A stretch of DNA of 11,063 bases from Acidobacteriota bacterium. Its GTDB lineage: Bacteria; Acidobacteriota; Polarisedimenticolia; Polarisedimenticolales; Polarisedimenticolaceae. Under the pieces are notes generated by a model. That model did not search any database, had not been told where the DNA came from, and saw only the letters and a program-made list of their open reading frames with translations. This document shows positions 1-6,400 of the stretch, piece after piece. The translations under genes were made by a program, and so were the position numbers. Position 1 is the first letter of the stretch. The number at the start of each line of letters is the position of its first letter. The stretch lies in contig WVWW01000054.1 of NCBI GenBank assembly GCA_011773795.1, positions 5,815-16,877 on the forward strand. The letters are read 5' to 3'.

Positions 1-155
1 TTGATCGCCCCTTCGCGCACCGCCAAGCCGATGTTCAACGCATCGTCGTCGTCGAAGCCGGCCAACTGGGCCATCTTCTCCGCGGATTGGTGAATGAGAT
101 CGATCAGCCGAACCTCGCTGGAGAGCACCATTCTGAGCGATGTGGTTGACGCCAT
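1..155 (-). CDS. RsbW/SpoIIAB-like anti-sigma factor serine kinase, N-terminal part (cut by window edge)
   Basis: Only the first 51 codons lie in the window; the rest runs off the left edge. The translation from the ATG at 155 has the look of the N-terminus of a HATPase_c serine kinase of the RsbW/SpoIIAB group. A first strand (SLRMVLSSEVRLID) is followed by a helix (HQSAEKMAQLAGF) and then DDDDALNIGLAVREGAI. The E of VREGAI and the next codon, which begins AA and so encodes Asn or Lys, fit the ExxxN of the ATP-binding N box. Such proteins bind sigma factors, or phosphorylate an anti-anti-sigma partner, in the cytoplasm. It lies 132 bp downstream of comM on the same strand and has its own candidate promoter. 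A response-regulator or histidine-kinase HATPase fragment is less likely because the N box comes so soon after a short N-terminus. The family call is inferred from a short stretch. Confidence 0.7.
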   Translation of the reverse strand, partial: MASTTSLRMVLSSEVRLIDLIHQSAEKMAQLAGFDDDDALNIGLAVREGAI

Positions 156-198
156 CTTTCTCGCAACGAAGCCCGGAACCGTCAAAAATGAAGAACAG

Positions 199-227
199 AG
201 GATACCGGTGGCCTTTGTTCACGTCAA
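199..227 (-). promoter_or_regulatory. Candidate sigma70-type promoter of the RsbW-like gene
   Basis: Read on the minus strand, TTGACG (222-227) and TATCCT (199-204) are separated by exactly 17 bp. They match the housekeeping consensus at 5/6 and 4/6 positions. Transcription would start near 192, leaving a leader of about 37 nt before the ATG at 155. It sits in the 132-bp gap after comM, so the kinase gene may be expressed independently of mltD-comM. This is a motif match only. Confidence 0.45.
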
Positions 228-287
228 CGCAGCACCGTATACCGTCACGTGGCATGAAATACCGGACTTTTTGGAGGGTCCCGACCG

Positions 288-1808
288 CTAGCCGGGTTCG
301 AACAGCCCGGGCTTTCGGTACTGCAGCGCCTCGGCGACGTGGACCGGCGTGATGCGGTCGGATCCGGCGAGGTCGGCGATCGTCCGGGCCACACGCCGCA
401 CCCGCTCGAACCCCCGAGCCGAAAGACCCAGCCGTTCGGCCGCGGCCAGCATCATCGCTCGGCCCTCCGCCCCGGGATCCGCGTGGCGTTCCAGCTCGGC
501 CGCCGACATGCGCGCGTTGCACGACGGCCGGCCGAAGCGTTGGTGCTGAACGGTGCGCGCCGCCACCACGCGTCGTGCGACCGCGCTCGAGGGCTCACCG
601 CGCCCAGGGCCGCCGAGACGCGTGAGCTCCACGGGTGGAACCTCGACGACCAGGTCGAAGCGATCGAGCAGCGGGCCCGACAGCCGTGAGAGGTAGGCCT
701 GCACCTGGCGCGGCGAGCAGTCGCAGCGTCGCGCCGGGTTCCCGTGATGGCCGCACGGGCAGGGGTTCATCGACGCGACCAGCGAGAAGTCCGCCGGGAA
801 CGTGGCGCTGCCGTGAACCCGGACCACCGTGATCGTCCCTTCCTCGAGCGGCTGCCGCAGCGCCTCGAGCGCGTCGCGACGGAACTCGGTCAGCTCGTCG
901 AGGTACAGCACGCCGTGGGTCGCGAGCGAGATCTCCCCGGGCCGAGGAATCCTCCCGCCTCCGGTCATGCCGGCGAAGCTGACCCCATGGTGCGGTGCGC
1001 GGAACGGTCGCCGTGCGACGATTCCTCGGGCCAACCCGCAGGCGGACCACACCTTGGTGACCTCCAGTGCCTCTTCCAGCTCGAGAGGCGGGAGGATGCC
1101 CGGCAGCCGCCGCGCGAGCATCGTCTTGCCGGAGCCGGGCGGCCCGCAGAAGAGCAGGTGATGCCCGCCGGCGGCCGCGATCTCCAGTGCCCGACGCGCA
1201 GCCGCCTGCCCACGCACATCGGACAGGTCGTCGCGAACATCGCGACCGCGTCGCTCGGCGAGATGCGTCCGGGCGTCGACACGGTACGGCGCCACGGTGC
1301 GCCCTTCCGCGTAGGCCGCGATCTCCTTCAGATGACGCAGCGGCAACACGTCGATACCGTCGACCAGGCCGGCCTCGTCGCGGTTGGCGAAGGGGACCAC
1401 GACGCGCCGCTTGCCTCGCAGGCGCGCCTCGAGGGTCATGGACAACACCCCGCGAACGGGACGCAGCGCCCCGTCCAAACCGAGTTCGCCCACGCAGAGC
1501 GTCTCGGCGGCCGGGAACCCGTCCAGCCGCCCGTCGGCGAGCAGGACCGCAAGCGCGATCGGCAGGTCGAGGCTTGCGCCGTGCTTACGTAGCCCTGCCG
1601 GGGCGAGGTTGACCACGATGCGACGGTTGGGCAACGCGTGGCCGGCGTGACGCAGCGCGGCGCGAACACGGTCGATCCCCTCCCTCACGGCGGAGTCGGG
1701 CAGGCCGACCGCGGCGATGGTGGGCAAGCCGCCGGCCAGATCCACTTCGACGTCGATCAGACGGGCATCGACGCCGAACACGACGGCGCCGCTCGTGCGT
1801 CCGAGCAT
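288..1808 (-). CDS. comM: YifB/ComM family Mg-chelatase-like AAA+ ATPase (DNA branch-migration helicase)
   Basis: The product has 506 aa, the normal length for YifB/ComM. The N-terminal Lon/ChlI-like domain (about 1-170) carries the family signatures GLPDSAVREGIDRVRAAL and NLAPAGLRKHGASLDLPIAL. The AAA+ core has Walker A GPPGSGKT (222-229), Walker B VLYLDEL (300-306), a sensor Asn (N348) and LLDRFDL (380-386). Four cysteines (C350, C352, C362, C364) form the zinc-ribbon-like insert. The C-terminal Mg_chelatase_C region follows (about 415-500). The ATG at 1808 has GGAGG at 1814-1818 and gives the family's usual N-terminus. In Vibrio cholerae ComM is a hexameric helicase that speeds branch migration during natural transformation; in non-competent bacteria its role is less clear. 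It begins 45 bp after mltD on the same strand, so the two are probably cotranscribed, and recA is close by. It looks intact. Confidence 0.95.
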   Translation of the reverse strand: MLGRTSGAVVFGVDARLIDVEVDLAGGLPTIAAVGLPDSAVREGIDRVRAALRHAGHALPNRRIVVNLAPAGLRKHGASLDLPIALAVLLADGRLDGFPAAETLCVGELGLDGALRPVRGVLSMTLEARLRGKRRVVVPFANRDEAGLVDGIDVLPLRHLKEIAAYAEGRTVAPYRVDARTHLAERRGRDVRDDLSDVRGQAAARRALEIAAAGGHHLLFCGPPGSGKTMLARRLPGILPPLELEEALEVTKVWSACGLARGIVARRPFRAPHHGVSFAGMTGGGRIPRPGEISLATHGVLYLDELTEFRRDALEALRQPLEEGTITVVRVHGSATFPADFSLVASMNPCPCGHHGNPARRCDCSPRQVQAYLSRLSGPLLDRFDLVVEVPPVELTRLGGPGRGEPSSAVARRVVAARTVQHQRFGRPSCNARMSAAELERHADPGAEGRAMMLAAAERLGLSARGFERVRRVARTIADLAGSDRITPVHVAEALQYRKPGLFEPG

Positions 1809-1853
1809 GCGAACCTCCAGGGAGGCTCGGGACCGAGTGTCGGGAGGCGTCGA

Positions 1854-3557
1854 TCAGCGCAGGCGCAGACGGGTCCCCGGCCGAAGCACGGCGTTGGCGG
1901 AAATCCCGTTCAACCTGCACAGCTTGGCCACCGTGGTCTTGGAGCGCTGGGCAATCTTCCACAGCGAATCCCCGCGGCGCACGACGTACGTCGACGGCTG
2001 CGAACCGGGGCTGCCGCCCTGCGCGATCCGCGCCGCCTGGGCGGACGAGCGCACACCGGGGACCACCCGGAGTCGCTGGCCGATCGACAGCGTCGAGTGC
2101 AGGCCGATTCCGCTGGCCGAAGCGATCGCCTTGGCGCTCGTCCCGTAACGGCGGGCGATGCTCGACAGGGTGTCGCCGCGGCGCACGCGATAGGTCACGG
2201 CCTCGCCCTCGATCACGTCGGCCGCGGCCACCGCGTTCGCACCGGGATAATCGCGAGTCGCCACGGTCGGGATCACCAGCGTTCGGCCGACCCGAATCAT
2301 CGTCGAACGCCCCATCCGGTTCGTGTCCTGGATGGCGCGAACGCTGACGCCGTACTGCCGTGCCAGCTTGCCGAGCGTGTCGCCGCTCCTGACACGGTGC
2401 CTCGCGTAAAGCACGCGCTCTTTCTGCGGCACATCGGCGAGCGCGAGCAACGTTTGCTCGGCCGCACCCACGGGAACGCGCACGTCGGTCGTGGCCCCCG
2501 GGGGCGTCTGGTAGCGGCGCAGCATCGGGTTGAGCCGGCGCATCGTGTCGAAGTCCGTGCCCGCACACTTGGCGAGCACGCGGAGATCGGCCGCGCCCTC
2601 GACCCGCACGGTCTCGTACTCCAGCACGTCCTGGTAGTTGACATCGAAACCGTACTTCGCAGGGTTCTTCGAGATCATCGTCGCGGCCAGGATGGCCGGG
2701 ACGTAGTTCCTCGTTTCGCGGCGCAGATGGCGCGAGCTCTTGGAGATCTTCCAGAAGTCCCGCGACCCGCTGCGGCGAATGGCCCGGCGCACGCGGCCCT
2801 CACCCGCGTTGTACGCGGCGAGCGCCAGGTACCAATCGCCGAACTCGTCGTAGAGATCCTTCAGGTAGGCCGCCGCGGCGCGCGCCGACTTCTCGGGGTC
2901 GGAGCGCTCGTCGACCCAGTAGTCGATGCGCAGGCCGTAGCGCCGCCCGGTGGCGGCGATGAACTGGAAGATGCCCTTGGCGCGCGCGCGCGAGTAGGCC
3001 GTCGTCTTGTACGCGCTCTCGACGTGGGCGAAGTAGACCAGGTCGCGCGGCAGCCCCGCCTCGGCAAAGATCCGCTTGAACATCGGCAGGTACTGGCCCG
3101 AACGCTCGAGCCCCTTCTTGAATGTCTCGGGGTTGCGGTTGGCGTAGTAATCGATCCAGCCCATGACCTTGTTGTTGGTGGTCATCGGGAAGTCGAACGC
3201 CGGGAGCCCCTCTTCCCACTTGCTGCGCTCGCGCGCGATCAGTTCGGCGCTCAGGTCGAGCTCGATCTCGGCCAGCATGTCGTGCGGCGCCGGGGTCGCC
3301 TCCTCGCCGGGGAGCAGGTCCTGCTCGACGTCCTCCTCGACGAGGCCGGCCCAGAACGCATCCTCGAAGGTGGCGGGGTCGGGCGTGTGGTGGTGGTGAT
3401 GCCCGTGATCGGACTCGGTTTCGACCTGCGCGCCCGCGTTCGCCCGGGGCTGTTGGTCGGGTGACACGCGCTGGCCGGCGCAGGCGAGGCTCAGCCCCGC
3501 CGCGAGGAGGACCGCACCCACACCTCGGATCTCGAAGAACTCGTTCAGCACACGCAT
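1854..3557 (-). CDS. mltD: MltD-like membrane-bound lytic murein transglycosylase with three LysM domains
   Basis: The product has 567 aa, longer than E. coli MltD (452 aa). After an export signal (hydrophobic core about 13-25) comes a possible lipid-modified Cys26. The preceding SLA is not a good lipobox, so a free periplasmic form is possible. Residues 30-95 are a low-complexity linker with a run of five His (53-57). The SLT catalytic domain spans about 160-290, with catalytic Glu180 in HVESAY, then RAKGIFQF and LAAYNAGEGRV. A conserved MltD middle segment follows (about 310-375). LysM domains lie at about 387-430, 456-499 and 524-566, each with R-x-GD[ST]L. The enzyme cleaves glycan strands of peptidoglycan, forming 1,6-anhydroMurNAc ends; the LysMs anchor it to the wall. 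The ATG at 3557 has a G-rich RBS. The gene is divergent from recA and upstream of comM. Confidence 0.93.
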   Translation of the reverse strand: MRVLNEFFEIRGVGAVLLAAGLSLACAGQRVSPDQQPRANAGAQVETESDHGHHHHHTPDPATFEDAFWAGLVEEDVEQDLLPGEEATPAPHDMLAEIELDLSAELIARERSKWEEGLPAFDFPMTTNNKVMGWIDYYANRNPETFKKGLERSGQYLPMFKRIFAEAGLPRDLVYFAHVESAYKTTAYSRARAKGIFQFIAATGRRYGLRIDYWVDERSDPEKSARAAAAYLKDLYDEFGDWYLALAAYNAGEGRVRRAIRRSGSRDFWKISKSSRHLRRETRNYVPAILAATMISKNPAKYGFDVNYQDVLEYETVRVEGAADLRVLAKCAGTDFDTMRRLNPMLRRYQTPPGATTDVRVPVGAAEQTLLALADVPQKERVLYARHRVRSGDTLGKLARQYGVSVRAIQDTNRMGRSTMIRVGRTLVIPTVATRDYPGANAVAAADVIEGEAVTYRVRRGDTLSSIARRYGTSAKAIASASGIGLHSTLSIGQRLRVVPGVRSSAQAARIAQGGSPGSQPSTYVVRRGDSLWKIAQRSKTTVAKLCRLNGISANAVLRPGTRLRLR

Positions 3558-3621
3558 GCAACCCCCGTAAAAACAGGAAAAAAGGGGCCGAAACTCGAAA
3601 AAATCAAGTCCCGGATGGCAG

Positions 3622-3651
3622 AATATAGGCGGCGGGAGAAAGCGAAGTCAA
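3622..3651 (-). promoter_or_regulatory. Candidate promoter of mltD-comM
   Basis: Read on the minus strand, TTGACT (3646-3651) and TATATT (3622-3627) are separated by 18 bp, matching the sigma70 consensus at 5/6 positions each. The expected start is near 3615, giving a leader of roughly 58 nt before the mltD ATG at 3557. It lies back to back with the recA promoter; the -35 boxes are 26 bp apart. Confidence 0.55.
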
Positions 3652-3684
3652 CCATTAGAGGAGACCCCCGTTTTGCGTTGACTT
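3645..3684. repeat. Inverted repeat formed by the divergent -35 boxes of mltD and recA
   Basis: AAGTCAAC (3645-3652) and GTTGACTT (3677-3684) are perfect 8-bp inverted arms separated by 24 bp. Each arm contains the -35 hexamer of one of the two divergent promoters. Symmetry between two good -35 boxes can arise without a regulator, because both match TTGAC. It could still be a site where one regulator acts on both genes. Confidence 0.5.
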
Positions 3685-3706
3685 TTCGTGAACTTTCGCC
3701 TAACCT
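3678..3706 (+). promoter_or_regulatory. Candidate promoter of recA
   Basis: TTGACT (3678-3683) and TAACCT (3701-3706) are 17 bp apart. The -35 is strong (5/6) and the -10 weak (3/6). The expected start is near 3713, about 43 nt before the recA ATG. I see no canonical LexA site around it: no CTGT-N8-ACAG, no GAAC-N4-GTTC and no GTTC-N7-GTTC. SOS control therefore cannot be shown from the sequence. Confidence 0.45.
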
Positions 3707-3743
3707 GCGCCTTGCTCAAGACAGGCTCCCAAGAGGCCTTCTC

Positions 3744-3749
3744 AGGAGA
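3744..3749 (+). promoter_or_regulatory. Ribosome binding site that fixes the recA start
   Basis: AGGAGA ends 6 nt before the ATG at 3756. This supports that codon over the in-frame ATG at 3615, which would add 47 residues not typical of RecA and would lie upstream of the candidate promoter. Confidence 0.75.
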
Positions 3750-3755
3750 CATTCC

Positions 3756-4898
3756 ATGACCCCAGACAGCAAGAAAAGCGGCGACCGGGACAAGGCCGTC
3801 GACCTCGCGATCTCCCAGATCGAACGACAGTTCGGCAAGGGCGCGATCATGAAGCTCGGCGAGCGCGGAGCGATCGACATCGCGGTCATCCCGACCTCGT
3901 CGCTGTCCGTGGACTACGCGCTCGGCGTCGGTGGCGTACCCCGCGGACGCGTGATCGAGATCTACGGCCCGGAAAGCTCCGGAAAAACAACCTTGGCACT
4001 GCACGTCGTCGCTCAAGCCCAGAAGGGCGGCGGGGCCGCCGCGTTCGTCGACGCCGAGCACGCCCTCGACCCCGAGTACGCCCGGAAGCTCGGCGTGGAC
4101 GTGGACAACCTGATGGTCTCCCAGCCGGACTCCGGCGAGCAGGCGCTGGAGATCACCGAGATCCTCATCCGCTCCGGCGCGATGGACGCGGTCGTGGTCG
4201 ACTCGGTCGCCGCCCTCGTGCCCAAGGCCGAGCTCGACGGCGAGATGGGCGACTCCCACGTCGGGCTGCAGGCGCGGCTGATGTCGCAGGCGCTGCGCAA
4301 GCTCACCGGCATCGTCGCCAAGACCAAGACCTGCCTGATCTTCATCAACCAGATCCGCGAGAAGATCGGCGTCATGTTCGGCAGCCCGGAGACCACGACC
4401 GGCGGCCGGGCGCTGAAGTTCTATACCACCATGCGGCTCGACATCCGTCGAATCGGCGCGATCAAGACCGGCGAGGAGACGATCGGCAACCGCACGAAGC
4501 TGCGGGTCGTCAAGAACAAGGTCGCCCCGCCGTTCCGCATCGCCGAGTTCGACATCCTCTACGGCGAGGGCATCTCGCGCGAGGGCGACCTGATCGACCT
4601 CGGCGTCGCGCACAAGATCGTCGACAAGTCCGGCTCCTGGTACTCCTACGGCGACATCCGGCTGGGCCAGGGTCGCGAGAACACGCGACTGTTCCTGCGC
4701 GACAACACCGACCTGGCGGACGAGATCGAGCGCAAGATCCGCATCGCGCTCGACCTGTTCACACCGGGCCGGAACGGCGAAACCGACGCGGCCGTCGACA
4801 CCGCCGCCAAGACCGAGGAACCGGCCAAGCCGGGGAAGGCCAAGGCCGCGCCGGCGCCGCAGCGTCGCGGGCGGGCCCCGGAGGCACCGGCCGGTTGA
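3756..4898 (+). CDS. recA: RecA recombinase
   Basis: The product has 380 aa and a full RecA core. Walker A is GPESSGKT (71-78), the catalytic Glu is E101 in AEHALDP, and the Walker B region is VVVDSVAAL (147-155). The DNA-binding loops are L1 (ELDGEMGDSHVGLQ, about 159-172) and L2 (INQIREKIGVMFGSPETTTGG, 197-217). The C-terminal domain runs to about 336. RecA polymerises on single-stranded DNA with ATP, drives homologous strand exchange and stimulates LexA self-cleavage. The start at 3756 is chosen for its RBS and for the usual length. The tail after about residue 338 is Ala/Pro-rich and, from 350 on, net basic (7 K/R against 3 D/E), unlike the acidic tail of E. coli RecA. tRNA-Phe follows 48 bp downstream without an obvious terminator between them. 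Confidence 0.98.
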   Translation: MTPDSKKSGDRDKAVDLAISQIERQFGKGAIMKLGERGAIDIAVIPTSSLSVDYALGVGGVPRGRVIEIYGPESSGKTTLALHVVAQAQKGGGAAAFVDAEHALDPEYARKLGVDVDNLMVSQPDSGEQALEITEILIRSGAMDAVVVDSVAALVPKAELDGEMGDSHVGLQARLMSQALRKLTGIVAKTKTCLIFINQIREKIGVMFGSPETTTGGRALKFYTTMRLDIRRIGAIKTGEETIGNRTKLRVVKNKVAPPFRIAEFDILYGEGISREGDLIDLGVAHKIVDKSGSWYSYGDIRLGQGRENTRLFLRDNTDLADEIERKIRIALDLFTPGRNGETDAAVDTAAKTEEPAKPGKAKAAPAPQRRGRAPEAPAG

Positions 4899-4946
4899 CG
4901 CTTCGCCGACGGCTGTGCAACCATTTTCGGTCTTCGGCTGGACTCT

Positions 4947-5022
4947 GCCTCGGTAGCTCAGTTGGTAGAGCGAGGGACTGAAAATCCCTGCGTCGGTGGT
5001 TCAATTCCGCCCCGAGGCACCA
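4947..5022 (+). tRNA. tRNA-Phe (anticodon GAA), CCA encoded
   Basis: The complete cloverleaf can be drawn. The acceptor GCCTCGG (4947-4953) pairs with CCGAGGC (5012-5018). The D arm contains AGCTCAGTTGGTAGAGC. The anticodon stem is AGGGA/TCCCT with loop CTGAAAA and anticodon GAA at 4980-4982. The variable loop has 5 nt. The T stem GGTGG/CCGCC has one G-U pair and loop TTCAATT. The discriminator is A5019 and the CCA is genomic (5020-5022). It may be read with recA or from a weak local promoter (TTGACG at 4895-4900 overlaps the recA stop codon, with no convincing -10). Confidence 0.97.
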
Positions 5023-5129
5023 GCTTCACGGACGACGTCCTCCTGGTTTTCGGTTCCGCAACCGGCTCGCCCTTGAAACCTCGATTTCTCGCACCGCGAG
5101 CGGCTATTGTCGGCGCTCAGAAACGCGGG

Positions 5130-5165
5130 TTGCGCGATACACCAAATATGAGAATATTGGTGTAT
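5130..5165 (+). promoter_or_regulatory. Probable vapBC promoter with autoregulatory palindrome
   Basis: ATACACCAA (5137-5145) and TTGGTGTAT (5157-5165) are perfect 9-bp inverted arms with an 11-bp AT-rich centre, 29 bp in all. The palindrome ends 28 bp before the vapB start. A possible promoter, TTGCGC (5130-5135) with AATATT (5153-5158) at 17 bp, lies within it. VapB antitoxins with VapC usually bind such palindromes and repress their own operon. The palindrome is seen directly; its role as operator is inferred from its position. Confidence 0.6.
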
Positions 5166-5193
5166 AGACTCATGACGACCGGAGGGACAACGG

Positions 5194-5406
5194 GTGGCAC
5201 GCACGAACATCGAGTTGGACGACGGCCTGGTCGAAAAGGCCATGCGCCTCACCGGGGCGACCACGAAGCGCGAAGTCGTCGACATCGCCCTTCGTCGGCT
5301 GGTGGAGAAAGGGAGCCTCTATCGAAGCCTGAGACGGCTCAAGGGCAAACTCGACTGGGAGGGTGATGTGGCCGGCTGGCGGTCCGTACGAACGTCACGC
5401 GGATGA
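5194..5406 (+). CDS. vapB: VapB-type antitoxin (ribbon-helix-helix, type II toxin-antitoxin)
   Basis: The product has 70 aa. RTNIELDD (3-10) is the DNA-binding beta strand. The helices LVEKAMRLTG and KREVVDIALRRLVEKG complete a short Arc/MetJ-like ribbon-helix-helix domain, here with the TKREVVDIAL signature of VapB antitoxins. The C-terminal part (LKGKLDWEGDVAGWR, 49-63) resembles the segment that wraps the toxin. The GTG start at 5194 is preceded by GGAGGG (5181-5186, 7-nt spacing). The stop overlaps the vapC start as ATGA (5403-5406), so translation is coupled. It neutralises VapC and, with it, probably represses the operon through the palindrome at 5137-5165. Codon third positions look less GC-rich than in neighbouring genes, compatible with recent arrival. 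Confidence 0.88.
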   Translation: MARTNIELDDGLVEKAMRLTGATTKREVVDIALRRLVEKGSLYRSLRRLKGKLDWEGDVAGWRSVRTSRG

Positions 5407-5807
5407 TCATCGTCGATTCGAACGCCTGGGCCGACTTCTTCAATGGGACCTCCACTCCCCACGTACACCGTCTGGATGCCGCGCTTGCAGCAGAGGAGGA
5501 CCTCGCGGTTCTCCCGATCATCGTCACCGAAGTTCTTCGGGGGTTTCGAACCGAGAGCGGCTTCAGGCGCGCACGGCGGGTCCTGGTTGCCTTGCCCTCG
5601 ATCCAACCGGACGTCGAGTGCCATGTCCGGGCGGCGCACTTGTTTCGGTCGCTGCGAAAGCGAGGTATCACGTTGCGTGGTGCCGTGGACGCCGTCATCG
5701 CCCAGACTTGTCTCGACGTGGACGCCGAGTTGCTGAGCCCGGATGCGGACTTCCGCCACATCGCCACACACACGCCGCTACGCCTGTGGGGCTCGACGAG
5801 GGGCTGA
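5403..5807 (+). CDS. vapC: VapC-type PIN-domain ribonuclease toxin
   Basis: The product has 134 aa, typical for VapC. The PIN-domain acidic residues are present: D5 in MIIVDSNAW, E43 in VTEVLRGF, D96 in GAVDAVIA, and D114/D116 in LSPDADF. These coordinate Mg2+ or Mn2+ for RNA cleavage. Known VapC toxins cut initiator tRNA, other tRNAs or the 23S sarcin-ricin loop; the target here cannot be told. All key residues are intact, so the toxin should be active when released from VapB. The start overlaps the vapB stop by 4 bp (ATGA). The tRNA-Phe gene lies 171 bp upstream of vapB, but nothing shows that this tRNA is the target. Confidence 0.9.
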   Translation: MIIVDSNAWADFFNGTSTPHVHRLDAALAAEEDLAVLPIIVTEVLRGFRTESGFRRARRVLVALPSIQPDVECHVRAAHLFRSLRKRGITLRGAVDAVIAQTCLDVDAELLSPDADFRHIATHTPLRLWGSTRG

Positions 5808-5851
5808 CTCCGCGGAGGATGTGCAGGATGGAGCCGCAGCCCACGGGCTCT

Positions 5852-6322
5852 TCAGGCCGACTTCTTCCGCACCGGTGATGGCTGATGGCGGCGGAACGTC
5901 GTCCCGAGGTAGCGATTCAGCGCGTGGTCCCGATCCAGGAAGCCGATCGGCGGCTTGCCCCGGGGGCTCAACCGCTGGATCTCGCGGAGCATGCCGGGGT
6001 GACCCGGTTGCGCGCGGAGTCCCCTGCGCAGGACTTCAACCGCCCGCGTTCGGCGGCCGATCGACAGGTTGAGTCGGGCCAGGTTGAGGTGGACCCAGGG
6101 ATCGGTGAATCCGAGATCGACTGCACGCTCGCAGAGCTGAAGTCCCTCGCGCACGTTCCCGTCTTGCTTGGCCGTCACGATGCCGAGCATCGACAGGTGC
6201 CGTGGGTCGTTGCTGCCGTCCTCGATCAGGTTGCGCAGCTTCACCGCGGCCTGCTTGCATCGACCCCCGGTGTAGTCCGCCACCGCGCTCTTGAACACGG
6301 TCTCTCGTTCTTTGAAGTCCAT
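5852..6322 (-). CDS. Small tetratricopeptide-repeat protein
   Basis: The product has 156 aa from the ATG at 6322. An in-frame TTG at 6328 would add two residues (MAMDF), but the G-rich stretch GGGGGTAGG is better spaced for the ATG. No signal peptide is visible, so it is probably cytoplasmic. After an N-terminal helix pair (about 5-37) come two TPR-like units, about 40-73 (DPRHLSMLGIVTAKQDG...) and 74-107 (DPWVHLNLARLNLSIGR...). The basic tail contains PPIGFLDRDHALNRYLG (124-140), reminiscent of tails on other small bacterial TPR proteins. TPRs bind partner proteins; none can be named. It converges on vapC, 44 bp apart, with no clear terminator between. Confidence 0.75.
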   Translation of the reverse strand: MDFKERETVFKSAVADYTGGRCKQAAVKLRNLIEDGSNDPRHLSMLGIVTAKQDGNVREGLQLCERAVDLGFTDPWVHLNLARLNLSIGRRTRAVEVLRRGLRAQPGHPGMLREIQRLSPRGKPPIGFLDRDHALNRYLGTTFRRHQPSPVRKKSA

Positions 6323-6374
6323 CGCCAACCTACCCCCGAGCCCGCCGCGCCGGCTTACGGGACGAATTCAGCCG

Positions 6375-6400
6375 ATTCTATACCAGAGTCGTTCCGACTC
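6375..6400 (-). promoter_or_regulatory. Candidate extended -10 promoter of the TPR gene with overlapping inverted repeat
   Basis: On the minus strand TGG is followed by TATAGAAT (6375-6382), an extended -10 arrangement. No good -35 is found at 17 bp. In its place lies a perfect inverted repeat GAGTCG-TTC-CGACTC (6386-6400), just upstream of the -10, which could be an activator or repressor site. The gene start is about 53 bp downstream. Confidence 0.35.

Noticed and set aside
94..291. 65-codon plus-strand frame near the left edge
   Set aside because: It is antisense to the RsbW-like start and its promoter; no RBS and no motif.
1638..3464. 608-codon open frame on the plus strand
   Set aside because: It is antisense to comM and mltD, which have unmistakable domains. 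The translation is Arg/His/Gly-rich with no motif, as expected for a shadow frame in GC-rich DNA.
3615..3755. Longer recA start at 3615, adding 47 residues
   Set aside because: The extension lacks RecA features and lies upstream of the candidate recA promoter, while the ATG at 3756 has AGGAGA at 6 nt and gives the normal length.
3661..3755. LexA/SOS box upstream of recA
   Set aside because: None of the E. coli, Gram-positive or alphaproteobacterial LexA patterns is present; single GTTC-like half sites are not enough.
4899..4946. Rho-independent terminator after recA
   Set aside because: GGTTG/CAACC arms (4893-4897, 4918-4922) are 20 bp apart and not followed by a T run; too weak to call.
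4947..5022. Integrative element attachment site at the tRNA-Phe 3' end
   Set aside because: I see no direct repeat of the tRNA 3' end in the rest of the window and no integrase gene.
5030..5100. Terminator hairpins after tRNA-Phe (GGAC-GAC-GTCC, CGGTT-CCGC-AACCG, CTCGC-ACC-GCGAG)
   Set aside because: Each stem is only 4-5 bp and none is followed by a T run; they are common by chance at this GC content.
5831..5850. Hairpin GAGCC-N10-GGCTC between vapC and the TPR gene as a terminator
   Set aside because: Five-bp stem, ten-base loop and no T run on either strand.
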